From contig NZ_WOSX01000002.1 in NCBI RefSeq assembly GCF_011516735.1, positions 62,001 to 126,000 of the forward strand: a stretch of 64,000 nt of DNA, given 5' to 3'. A model generated the notes under the pieces. The model did no database searches and was not told where the DNA came from. It saw nothing but the letters and a program-made list of their open reading frames with translations. The position numbers and the translations under genes were made by a program. Below are positions 51,020-59,376 of this stretch, one piece after another (position 1 is the first letter of the stretch; every line of letters starts with the position of its first letter). The DNA is from Acetobacter fallax. Its GTDB lineage: Bacteria > Pseudomonadota > Alphaproteobacteria > Acetobacterales > Acetobacteraceae.

Positions 51020-51222
51020 CCGGCCTTTGACCTGTGTGAGACCGGCCGGTGCAGGACTGGCAGGGCTTTGCCCTGGAACCCACCAAAGGTCACAGACCTC
51101 TGGAAACCATTTTATGATTAATCAATCGGGGTGCAGGGGCCTGCGGTCCCTGCCGAGTCAAAACTAAGCCCGGAGACTCTCATATCTACAGGTCAGTCTT
51201 CACAACCTCTGGTATAATCTCT
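51020..51222. repeat. Dispersed intergenic repeat, copy G
   Basis: It contains CCTTTGACCTGTGTGAGACC, CAGGGCTTTGCCCTG, GGTCACAGACCTCTGGAAAC, GGGGTGCAGGGGCCTGCGGT and, at 51186-51215, the complement of TTATACCAGAGGTTGTGAAG. This last part is inside the coding end of the GT4 gene at 51186. Confidence 0.8.
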
Positions 51223-52427
51223 CTGCCAGGTTCCGGAGCAGAATACCCCACCCCGACAACCCCGCCCTCAATCAGATCCGCACTCCCCGCCATGCGATCC
51301 AGCAACTCCACCTCATCGCGCACCACACCCAGCGCCCCCTCAATCCCCGCCACCAGCCGCGCCGCCACGGCCCGCCACTCGTCACTCCCCCGCCCATCAG
51401 GCACCACCAATTGCAAAGGCTGGGCCGCAATCAGCCGCTCCAGCACTGCCGAAAACGCCCGCGCCGTCGGATCACACAGATAACTCTGCGGCGCATCCCG
51501 AAACTGCTCGGCCAGTCCACCAACATTCGTCGACAAAACCCACCGTCCGGCCGCCAGCGCCGTCGCCCCCACCCCACTCTGACTCGCCTCCCGATACGGC
51601 AGCAACATCACATCCGCCCACCCGATCAGCGCCCCAACCTCTTTCTCCGGTACCCAGCGGTTCTCCACCCGCACATGCGGCAGCGTCGCCAGAGACCGCA
51701 ACGTCGCGGACTCAGGCCCACGTCCGACAATACGGCACTCAAACTCCAGCCCCGGAGGCAGCAGCACCAGTGCCTCAAGCAGCAGATCAAGCCCCTTGTA
51801 AGCAAGCAACCGGCCAAACATCAGCAACCGGACCGGACCGGGCCGCCGCCGCCCACCCCAGGGGAAAATCCCGTCACTCCCGGAAGAATAATCAAACGGC
51901 GGATGAGACGACATCAGAACATCCCGCCCGCGCAACGCCACCTGCCGCCGCAACTGACCGGCCACATGCGCGCTCAGCGCCACCAGCACATCCGCACGAC
52001 GCAATAAAAGCCGCTGCAACATCAGCTGAAACGGAAAGCCGTCCCCCGGATGCGCCACCGCGTCATGCACCACCACGACATACGGTACACCCGCCCGCCG
52101 TAAGGCAATCTGCATCAGAAAATCCAGCGGACCTGTCATCGCACAGATCGCAAAATCAGGCTTCCATACAGACAACTTCCGAACCAGCATCCTTACCAGA
52201 CCCGGCCCGCACAGCACCCGCCACAGCAGTCCCGCAAAACTGCCATATGTCTCCACGAGACTTAGCGAAACCGGCGAAGCTGCCTCGCTCTTCAGAATCT
52301 CCGCCCGCCCGGACAAAGACAGCACAACGCTCTGCCCCGGCACCGATCCGATCGCCTCGGCCAGATTCAGCGCAAAACGCGGCCCGGCCCCGTACCGTCC
52401 CCACTGCCAGACCAGAATCCGGCTCAT
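51186..52427 (-). CDS. Glycosyltransferase family 4
   Basis: The 413-residue protein has a GT-B fold: N-terminal domain with ILVWQWGRYGAGPRFALNLA and VPYVVVVHDAVAHPGDGFPF, and a GT4 C-terminal domain with RLLMFGRLLAYKGLDLLLEA, RIVGRGPES and the donor site around PYREASQSGVGATALAAGRW. It transfers a nucleotide sugar to an unknown glycan acceptor at the cytoplasmic face. Its last 10 codons or so (EIIPEVVKTDL) are encoded by repeat copy G, so the original C-terminus was replaced or extended by the repeat. Its ATG overlaps the stop of the upstream GT4 gene (ATGA), so the two act together. Confidence 0.88.
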   Translation of the reverse strand: MSRILVWQWGRYGAGPRFALNLAEAIGSVPGQSVVLSLSGRAEILKSEAASPVSLSLVETYGSFAGLLWRVLCGPGLVRMLVRKLSVWKPDFAICAMTGPLDFLMQIALRRAGVPYVVVVHDAVAHPGDGFPFQLMLQRLLLRRADVLVALSAHVAGQLRRQVALRGRDVLMSSHPPFDYSSGSDGIFPWGGRRRPGPVRLLMFGRLLAYKGLDLLLEALVLLPPGLEFECRIVGRGPESATLRSLATLPHVRVENRWVPEKEVGALIGWADVMLLPYREASQSGVGATALAAGRWVLSTNVGGLAEQFRDAPQSYLCDPTARAFSAVLERLIAAQPLQLVVPDGRGSDEWRAVAARLVAGIEGALGVVRDEVELLDRMAGSADLIEGGVVGVGYSAPEPGREIIPEVVKTDL

Positions 52428-53668
52428 CCGGCCAGACCCGACATCCCGACATGCCCCGGCAACACCGACAAAGCCCGCGTCGCCGCCATCAGCTCCGTCC
52501 CCGAAAACCGCTCCCGCGCCACTTCAGCCGCCCGCGCCCCAAGCCGCTGCCGCAACGCCACATCCTCCGCCGCCCGATGCAACGCACTCACCGCCGCATG
52601 CAGATCCGCATCCGCCCAGACTGCCCCCTCCGCCTCAAATACCCCACGCGGATCGCGCGCCGGAATAAGACGATACGGAACCGGAATCCCGCAGTCAGGA
52701 GACAGAAACTCCGCCGTCGCAGACCAGTCCGTCGCAATCACCGTCCGCCCCAGCAGCATCGCCTCCGCCGGCACCAGTCCAAAACCCTCACTGCGATGCA
52801 GAGACAGAACAATATCCGCACACCGGATCAGCGCATAAGACTCCTCCACCGGAAAAAGCCTCTCCTCGACACGAATATTCGCAGCACCGCCAGTCGCCGC
52901 CCGCAGCCGCGCCATATCCCCGGGATACTGCCCGCCATGCGCCACCTTCAGCAGCAGCACACGATCCGGCCGATCCCCGAACGCCGCGCGAAACGCCCGA
53001 ATGGCCGCCAGCGGATTCTTCCGCTCAAAACTCGATGCAAGACTGAACGACACCAGAACCACAACCGCCCCGTCCGGCAGCCCGAACGCCGACCTGTCCA
53101 TCACCGCCGGCCGCACAGGGTTCGCCGCCAGCGCATGCGGCACAACCCGCACCCGTCCAGGCGCCAGCCCCTCAAGCGCCGAAGCGCTGAACCGGGACGA
53201 CGTCCACACCTCATGCACACAACCCGCACCAGGCCGCCATAACGGCGGCAAGGTCGGCAACTCCCAGTGCCAGTACCCGATAATCCGCCGGTTACGAAGA
53301 AACCGCCGCCCCAGCCGAAGCAGAACCGCCGGCAAAAACGGAGAATTCACAAATAATATCAGCGCCGCCCGCCTGCCGCCGTCATCCGGCGCCATGACAG
53401 GAACCTCCGTCCCCTCCAGCAACCCCGCCCGCAAAGCTGTCGCGGGAACGCCCGATCCCTCATAAGCCCGCAACATAATCCGGGCCGCCTCGCCCAGACC
53501 GGACTCCCGGCCAATTTCGCCCCCGACAATCACATGACCGTCAGAAACAGGCCCCGGCAAAGCCACCTTCGGAGCCATAAAGGCCGTCAGGGCCGCAAAA
53601 CTCCGTCGTCTGCGCTCCGCGGGAAGACGCCGCCAGAGACTATGCAACGGATGAAACGCCCTGCTCAC
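52424..53668 (-). CDS. Glycosyltransferase family 4
   Basis: The 414-residue protein has IVGGEIGRESGLGEAARIML near the N-terminus, RRIIGYWHWELPTLPPLWRP, VHEVWTSSRFSASALEGLAP and a GT4 C-terminal domain (VSFSLASSFERKNPLAAIRA; RCADIVLSLHRSEGFGLVPA with the conserved E-G-F-G-L-x-x-A; EAMLLGRTVIATDW). The GYWHWE and SRFSA segments are typical of a mannosyltransferase-like GT4 group seen in exopolysaccharide loci. The start is a GTG at 53668. It is the first of a two-gene operon with the GT4 at 51186. Confidence 0.88.
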   Translation of the reverse strand: MSRAFHPLHSLWRRLPAERRRRSFAALTAFMAPKVALPGPVSDGHVIVGGEIGRESGLGEAARIMLRAYEGSGVPATALRAGLLEGTEVPVMAPDDGGRRAALILFVNSPFLPAVLLRLGRRFLRNRRIIGYWHWELPTLPPLWRPGAGCVHEVWTSSRFSASALEGLAPGRVRVVPHALAANPVRPAVMDRSAFGLPDGAVVVLVSFSLASSFERKNPLAAIRAFRAAFGDRPDRVLLLKVAHGGQYPGDMARLRAATGGAANIRVEERLFPVEESYALIRCADIVLSLHRSEGFGLVPAEAMLLGRTVIATDWSATAEFLSPDCGIPVPYRLIPARDPRGVFEAEGAVWADADLHAAVSALHRAAEDVALRQRLGARAAEVARERFSGTELMAATRALSVLPGHVGMSGLAG

Positions 53669-53819
53669 AACCCGGTCCGGCTCCCCATCCGATCACACTA
53701 TTGAAACGAAACGTGTTGCCCGGACGATAGGCGCTCTTCGCCCGCCTTGAAAGTCCATCGCCACGCCAGCAGCCCGAACGGGATTGCAGCCATCCTGCCA
53801 GACGTGAATACTCTCTCCC

Positions 53820-55055
53820 ATGGACAACGCCACGGACCGCTCCCGCACGCCCGCCATTCCAGCGCCAGCCCCACCGGCGACCGGCACCACCAACAGCGCC
53901 GCGCTGCTGGCCCATGTCGTCTCCTTCAATACCACCAGTGCCCTCACCGATCTGCCCCTCATCACGTGGATCGGCCAGTGGATGGACGCCCACGGCGTCC
54001 TCTGGAGCCTCAGCCACAACCAGGACGGCACCAAAGCCAACCTCCACGCCATCATCGGCCCGCACACAAAAGGCGGCCTCGCCTTCGCCGGTCATGTCGA
54101 TACCGTCCCCGTCACAGGCCAGGACTGGACCTCCGATCCGTTCACCCTGCGCGAAGACGGTAGCCGGCTTGTTGCGCGCGGCGCCGCCGACATGAAAGGC
54201 TACGTCGCCTGCATGCTCGCCGCCGTCCCCGACATCATCCGCATGCCACTCGCCAAACCCGTCCACATGCTTTTCACCTTCGATGAGGAAATCACCTGTG
54301 ACGGCGCCCGTATCGCCATGAAAGACGCAACAGACCACGGCCTCCTCCCCGAATGGTGCGTCGTCGGCGAACCCACCCTCATGGTCCCCGTCATCGCCCA
54401 TAAAGGCCGCCTCGCCGTCCGCCTCACAGTGCAGGGCAAACCCGGCCACTCCTCACGCCCCGATGAAGGCGTCAACGCCCTCCATGCCCTCGGCGAAGCC
54501 ATGGCATGGGTCGCCGCCGAAGCCCGCCGCCTCGCTATCGAAGGCCGCCAGGTGGACGGCTTCGATCCCCCCAACAGCACCATCCAGATCGGAATCGCCC
54601 GTGGCGGCACCGCACTGAACATCATCCCGGAATACGCCGAGGCCGACATCGAATGGCGCACCGTCCCCGGCGATGATGCCCACGCCCTCCTCGCCCGCAT
54701 GGAAAACGCTCTCAGCAAAACCACCGGCCAGTGGATGAAACAGGCCGACCCCGCCTGCGGCCTCACCTTCGAAATTCTCAACGAACTCCCCCCGCTCGCC
54801 CTCTCCGCAAACGACCCGCTCGCCACCACCGTCCGCCAGGCCGCCGGCAGCAACACCGAAGGCTTCGTCTCCTACGGAACAGAAGCGGGAATCTACCAGC
54901 AGGCCGGCATGAACAGCATCGTCTGCGGCCCCGGCAGCATCGAACAGGCCCACCGCCCCGATGAATGGATCGAACGCGACCAGCTCACACGCTGCGACGC
55001 CTTCCTCCGCGACATGGTGCGCCGCGTCTGCCTCTCTCCCGAAACCATCCCATGA
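53820..55055 (+). CDS. argE: Acetylornithine deacetylase (M20 family)
   Basis: ArgE removes the acetyl group from N-acetylornithine in arginine synthesis. The 411-residue protein has the M20 metal ligands in LAFAGHVDTVPVTGQDWTSD and VARGAADMKGYVA, the catalytic Glu pair in TFDEEITCDGAR, the dimerisation-domain GKPGHSSRPDEGVNA and the late SYGTEAGIYQQAGMNSIVCG with GSIEQAHRPDEW (last metal His). It has an extra Ala/Pro/Thr-rich stretch of about 20 residues at the N-terminus. No ribosome-binding site is evident. It overlaps the following hydrolase gene by four bases. A DapE-type or other M20 function is possible but the fit to ArgE is good. Confidence 0.9.
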   Translation: MDNATDRSRTPAIPAPAPPATGTTNSAALLAHVVSFNTTSALTDLPLITWIGQWMDAHGVLWSLSHNQDGTKANLHAIIGPHTKGGLAFAGHVDTVPVTGQDWTSDPFTLREDGSRLVARGAADMKGYVACMLAAVPDIIRMPLAKPVHMLFTFDEEITCDGARIAMKDATDHGLLPEWCVVGEPTLMVPVIAHKGRLAVRLTVQGKPGHSSRPDEGVNALHALGEAMAWVAAEARRLAIEGRQVDGFDPPNSTIQIGIARGGTALNIIPEYAEADIEWRTVPGDDAHALLARMENALSKTTGQWMKQADPACGLTFEILNELPPLALSANDPLATTVRQAAGSNTEGFVSYGTEAGIYQQAGMNSIVCGPGSIEQAHRPDEWIERDQLTRCDAFLRDMVRRVCLSPETIP

Positions 55056-56128
55056 TACTCAGAAAACCCGGCGCCTGCGTCCCGTCCGATGCCCCCGCCC
55101 GGATCATACAGACCAGCACAACAGAAAACGGTCCCATCCGCGTGCCCGTCCACCGGCTGTCAGACAAACTCCCGCCAACGCCGCCCAAACTCCCTTCCTT
55201 CCCCATCGAAATCGAACCGCCAGACCTCTCCCCCTGGCGCACCGGCAATACCGGCCTCCCAGGCGTCCACCAGTTCCGAAGCCCGGCACCCGGTCCGCAT
55301 GTCGCCCTCACTGCCCTCATGCACGGCAACGAATACGCCGGCGCCATCGTCCTGGCCGACCTCCTCCGGTCCGCCTTCACCCCGAAACGCGGCACCCTCT
55401 CCCTCATCTTCCTCAACCTCGACGCCTTCGACCGCTTCAGCAGCACCTGCCCCACCGCCTCGCGCTTTATCGATGAGGATATGAACCGCCTCTGGTGCCG
55501 AAATCTCCTGACCACCGGAACACCCTCAGCAGAACGCAGCAGGGTCGCCGCCCTCCTGCCCTATATCGAAACCGTCGATACCCTCCTTGATCTCCATTCC
55601 ATGCTCTGGCCCGCTGCCCCCATGTTCCTCGCCGGCCCTGGCCCCGGCGGCCTCGCCCTCGCCACCAAAACCGGAACACCGCCCCTCGTCGTCAGCGATT
55701 GCGGCCACGCCACCGGCCCCCGCCTCATCGACAACCCTCATTTCACCAGCCCCGCCACACACGCCCGCGCCTGCCTCCTCGAAGCCGGTCAGCACTGGAC
55801 CCGCTCAACCCTCGCCGTAACCCGCGAAACCACCACCCGCTTCCTCGCCCTCACCCGTCTCACAGACACCATACCAGGGCCACTTCCCGAACCCAGGCAG
55901 GCCACCGTCACTGACCGCGTCGTCGCCCACACCGCCAGCTTCACCTTCCTCCACACCGTCCAGAGCGGCCAGATCATCCCCGAACGCGGCACCGTGATCG
56001 CCCGGGACGGCTCCGACGAAATCCGGACTCCTTACGATAACTGCCTGCTTGTCATTCCGAATTTCCGAACCGCCCGGGGCCATACCGCCGTCCGCCTCGC
56101 CCGCCTGCTGCCGCCTTCCGCAACCTGA
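55052..56128 (+). CDS. Succinylglutamate desuccinylase/aspartoacylase-family hydrolase
   Basis: The 358-residue zinc hydrolase has the AspA/AstE motifs: LMHGNEYAGAIVLADLL (first zinc His and Glu), IFLNLDAFDRFSSTCPTASR, FIDEDMNRLWCR and TVDTLLDLHSMLW (third zinc His). Family enzymes cleave N-acyl amino acids such as N-acetylaspartate or N-succinylglutamate. The ATG at 55052 overlaps the argE stop as ATGA, so it is co-translated with argE and probably handles a related N-acyl amino acid. No other arginine-succinyltransferase pathway genes are present, which argues against a true AstE. Confidence 0.88.
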   Translation: MILRKPGACVPSDAPARIIQTSTTENGPIRVPVHRLSDKLPPTPPKLPSFPIEIEPPDLSPWRTGNTGLPGVHQFRSPAPGPHVALTALMHGNEYAGAIVLADLLRSAFTPKRGTLSLIFLNLDAFDRFSSTCPTASRFIDEDMNRLWCRNLLTTGTPSAERSRVAALLPYIETVDTLLDLHSMLWPAAPMFLAGPGPGGLALATKTGTPPLVVSDCGHATGPRLIDNPHFTSPATHARACLLEAGQHWTRSTLAVTRETTTRFLALTRLTDTIPGPLPEPRQATVTDRVVAHTASFTFLHTVQSGQIIPERGTVIARDGSDEIRTPYDNCLLVIPNFRTARGHTAVRLARLLPPSAT

Positions 56129-56777
56129 CGCTGGCCCCCAGCAGCAAACACCACGTCCACCCGCTCCCTGAGCCCCATACATCTCCCGGGTCCGCTCCTC
56201 ACCCTGGCCACCCCCATCACGGCAGACGCTCAGGCCCTCGAACAACCAGCTCCGGCACCCGACCCGGCCATCACACCAAAAGTTACCCTCCCCGTTCCCC
56301 CTGGCTCCGGCGTGCGCGGCACGCCCGCCCGTCACGGTCCCTCTGATGTGTCAGACATCATTTGTCAGCAACGACCCGGTCCGCGTCATGTGTTGAATCT
56401 TATTTCTTCAGGAATGAGAAAAAGACCGGGCGCCGCCCGAACCCGAAAGGGGTCGCAGACCCCTTCACCCCGGTTTGTTTGTAATAGGCCTTTGACCTGT
56501 GTGAGACCGGCAGGTGCGGGACTGGCAGGGCTCTGCCCTGGAACCCGGCAAAAGCTCGCCTTTGCAAACCGTTTTATGATCAGCAAAACCGGGGGGCAGG
56601 GGACTGCGGTCCCTGCCGGGTCCGGGCTGAGCCCGGATGCTCCCACACACAGGCCACGCAGCAACTCCGGCCTCCCCGCCAGAAAGGCTCCGTCACGTAA
56701 CCTTCACATTCCCCGGAACTCATTTCTGTTAGCAGCCCGTTCGACATCCGATCCGAATTCAGGGAGCATGACAGAAC
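56129..56777. other. Intergenic region upstream of TonB receptor 5
   Basis: About 650 bases: GC-rich unassigned sequence (56129-56400), repeat copy H (56425-56645) and the receptor leader with a distant AGGGAG near 56760. No gene or clear operator is seen. Confidence 0.4.
56425..56645. repeat. Dispersed intergenic repeat, copy H
   Basis: The longest uninterrupted copy: GGGGTCGCAGACCCC hairpin, CACCCCGGTTTGTTTG, CCTTTGACCTGTGTGAGACC, GGCAGGGCTCTGCCC, CTTTGCAAACCGTTTTATGA, GGGGACTGCGGTCCC and CCGGGCTGAGCCCGG. It combines the modules seen separately in copies B, E and G. Confidence 0.8.
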
Positions 56778-59228
56778 GTGACTATCTTTTTCCGCGCGTG
56801 CCTGATGTCAGCATCGTCCCTGTCTCTGCTTGCCTTCGCGCACACGGCAGAGGCAAAACGTTCCACGCCCGCAAAACATCATCCCGCTTCAGAAACATCG
56901 CCTGAAGGACAGCCTGCGAAAGAAGCGAAAGCGTCCCCGCCTCGCCGGAAAGCACCCGTCACCGGCAGGTCCACAGGAACGCGATCCGAAGCCATCGAGC
57001 AGATCATGGCCACCGGTCATCGCACCCGCTCCGAACAAACCGTCGGCCACCAGGAAATACAGCGCCTTCTCCCGGGCATGAACCCCATAAAGGCACTCGA
57101 AATCCTTCCCGGCGTTGTCTTCCAGAATTCCGATCCATGGGGAAATAACGAACAGAACTCCTCCCTGTTCATCCACGGCTTCAGTAAAAACCAGCTCGGA
57201 TACACACTCGATGGCGTTCCCCTGGGCGATCAGGATTACGGCAACTATAACGGCCTGAGCCCTCAGCGTGCCGCCATCAGCGAGAATATCGGTTCAGCTT
57301 CCGTCTCAACCGGCGCAGGCGCTCTCGGAACCGCCTCGACCAGTAACCTCGGCGGCACGCTGGAATTCACCACACAGGACCCGCTACACCAGTTCGGGGC
57401 GCAGATCAGTCAGACCTTCGGAAGCTGGTCAACCTTCCGCACCTTCGCCCGCATCGATACCGGCGATCTCGGCAACGGCAACTCCGCCTATGTGTCATGG
57501 GGCCGTCAGGACGCCCGCGCATGGGATTTCGCCGGACATCAGGGCGGAAATCAGGTGAATGCGAAATTCGTCCACCAGAGCAGCAAAGATAAAATCACAG
57601 GATTCTTCGACTGGTCCGATAAAGTCGAGCCGAATGAAGACGGAATCGTCAATACCGGCGGGACAAATCTGTATGTCCGCCCGTTCATGTATCCCAACCT
57701 TGCCGAAGCGGTAAAATACTATCAGAATTCCACCGCTTACACGTCGTCCGGGCTCAACTACCGGAATTATTATTCCGCCGCCCAGCGCCAGGATTTCCTC
57801 GCCTACGTAAAATGGACCCACGATTTCACCAGCAATCTCCACTGGGATAACCAGATCTACTATCATCACGATCTCGGTGAAGGCGTTGTCGCGGGCCCGA
57901 TCAGCGCGGCCGGACTGCCAACCCTGTTCGGGGCCTATTTTCCCAACCAGTCGTCGTCCGAACTGTCGCAGGCCTTCGGCGGCTCCGGTATGGCCACCCG
58001 CACAACAGAATACTGGGATAATCGCGGCGGCATCATGTCGACCCTGCATTACCATCTCGGTCAGCACACCATTGAACTGGGCGGCTGGTACGAACGTAAC
58101 AACAACACCCAGGCCCGGCGCTGGTACGCCTTCGACATCAACGACCCGACCACCCCCTATGAGCGGCAGCAGAACGCCCTGATCGACCAGTACACCAACA
58201 ATTTCTACACCAACACATGGACGACCCATCTCCAGGATACCTGGAAGATCTCAAAGAACTTCTCACTGAACGCCGGCTTCAAATCCGAACTCGTCTACAC
58301 CAACGGAACACTCCCGGTCGCCGGCCTCCCGGGCTCCCTGTCGCCAAGCTCCGCCGTCACGGTCCCCGGAGGCACCATCGCCGCCGTCCGGCCCTTCCTG
58401 CCGTCCTTCGGCGCATTGTGGAACATCACGCCACATGAGCAGTGGTTCGCAAATATTCAGGAAAACATGCGGTCATTCGAAGACGCCGGCTACGGAAACG
58501 CAACCCCCTGGGGCGTCACCAGTCAGGCCGCCTTCGAGGATTTCAAACGCCACGGAAAACCGGAAACATCATGGACCTATGAAACCGGTTTCCGGACAAA
58601 CCGCAACGTCAACGCAGGCCCGCTGACAAACATCAGCGGTCAGGTCGAGTATTATCACGTCCACTTCTCCAATCGCCTGCTCTCGGTCTCCTCGTCTCCC
58701 AACCTCGCATCGATCGTGGGAAGCGCTACGATCCTGACCAATGTCGGCTCTGTCTCAACCGACGGCATGGATCTGTCCTTCACCCTGCGGTTCGGGCGCC
58801 ACTTCTCGTTCTACAACGCCCTGTCCTATAACAAGTCTGTCTATAACGATAACTATTCAAACGGCACCTCAACCGTCCACACAGCCGGAAAAGACGTCGT
58901 CGGCGTGCCCGCGTGGACCGAAAAGTTTGTCGCCTCAACCGACTGGGGCCGTTTCAATGCCCAGTTCATCGGTGACGTGATCGGAAAACGATACACAACA
59001 TTCACTAACGATCTCTGGGCCGATGGCTATCCGATGTTCAGCATGAACGCCAGCTACACCATCGAAGGCATCCCCCACGTCAAAGGCCTGCGCGTACAAG
59101 GAAACATCACCAACCTGACCGGCACCAGAGGATGGTCCACGCTCACCACGAGCAACGCATCCGCTCAGTACACCGCCTTCCCGGTCGCCCCGCGCATGTT
59201 CTTCCTGACAGTGTCAGCCTCCTTTTAA
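56778..59228 (+). CDS. TonB-dependent outer-membrane receptor (divergent, member 5)
   Basis: The 816-residue receptor starts at a GTG (56778) that begins a signal peptide (about 1-26, ending AHTAEA). A Lys/Pro/Ala-rich linker follows, then TonB-box-like EQIMATGH at 74-81. The plug reads GHQEIQRLLPGMNPIKALEI at 90-109 and PGVVFQNSDPWGNNEQNSSL, unlike the RDYIAKQ motif of the other four, so it belongs to another subfamily. The barrel ends in SASF. The ribosome-binding site is poor: AGGGAG is 13 bases before the GTG. A hairpin terminator follows. No functional neighbour indicates the ligand. Confidence 0.92.
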   Translation: MTIFFRACLMSASSLSLLAFAHTAEAKRSTPAKHHPASETSPEGQPAKEAKASPPRRKAPVTGRSTGTRSEAIEQIMATGHRTRSEQTVGHQEIQRLLPGMNPIKALEILPGVVFQNSDPWGNNEQNSSLFIHGFSKNQLGYTLDGVPLGDQDYGNYNGLSPQRAAISENIGSASVSTGAGALGTASTSNLGGTLEFTTQDPLHQFGAQISQTFGSWSTFRTFARIDTGDLGNGNSAYVSWGRQDARAWDFAGHQGGNQVNAKFVHQSSKDKITGFFDWSDKVEPNEDGIVNTGGTNLYVRPFMYPNLAEAVKYYQNSTAYTSSGLNYRNYYSAAQRQDFLAYVKWTHDFTSNLHWDNQIYYHHDLGEGVVAGPISAAGLPTLFGAYFPNQSSSELSQAFGGSGMATRTTEYWDNRGGIMSTLHYHLGQHTIELGGWYERNNNTQARRWYAFDINDPTTPYERQQNALIDQYTNNFYTNTWTTHLQDTWKISKNFSLNAGFKSELVYTNGTLPVAGLPGSLSPSSAVTVPGGTIAAVRPFLPSFGALWNITPHEQWFANIQENMRSFEDAGYGNATPWGVTSQAAFEDFKRHGKPETSWTYETGFRTNRNVNAGPLTNISGQVEYYHVHFSNRLLSVSSSPNLASIVGSATILTNVGSVSTDGMDLSFTLRFGRHFSFYNALSYNKSVYNDNYSNGTSTVHTAGKDVVGVPAWTEKFVASTDWGRFNAQFIGDVIGKRYTTFTNDLWADGYPMFSMNASYTIEGIPHVKGLRVQGNITNLTGTRGWSTLTTSNASAQYTAFPVAPRMFFLTVSASF

Positions 59229-59239
59229 GGCATCACCCG

Positions 59240-59274
59240 ACAGGAACAGAGCCATCAGGAGGCTCTGTTCCTGT
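59240..59274 (+). terminator. Hairpin terminator after TonB receptor 5
   Basis: ACAGGAACAGAGCC (59240-59253) pairs perfectly with GGCTCTGTTCCTGT (59261-59274) around a 7-base loop, 11 bases after the stop codon. The T-tract is short (TAAACCCGTTT). Confidence 0.65.
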
Positions 59275-59290
59275 TAAACCCGTTTCACCA

Positions 59291-59376
59291 CCCGGCAGGG
59301 GCCTGCGGTCCCTGCCGGGTCCAGGCTGAGCCCGGATACCCTCATCCACAGGTCAATCTTCACAACCTCCGGCATT
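59291..59376. repeat. Dispersed intergenic repeat, copy I
   Basis: GGCAGGGGCCTGCGGTCCCT (from 59294), GGGTCCAGGCTGAGCCCGGA and a diverged complement of TTATACCAGAGGTTGTGAAG (59345-59376). It reaches the stop codon of the oleate hydratase gene. Confidence 0.7.

Noticed and set aside
51770-53242. A 490-codon plus-strand open frame opposite the two GT4 genes
   Set aside because: The translation is an Arg/Pro/His-rich sequence without domains; the minus strand carries clear GT4 motifs.
56778-56810. Use of the ATG at 56802 as start of TonB receptor 5
   Set aside because: It would leave a shortened n-region and there is no ribosome-binding site before it; the GTG at 56778 gives a complete signal peptide, although its own site is weak.
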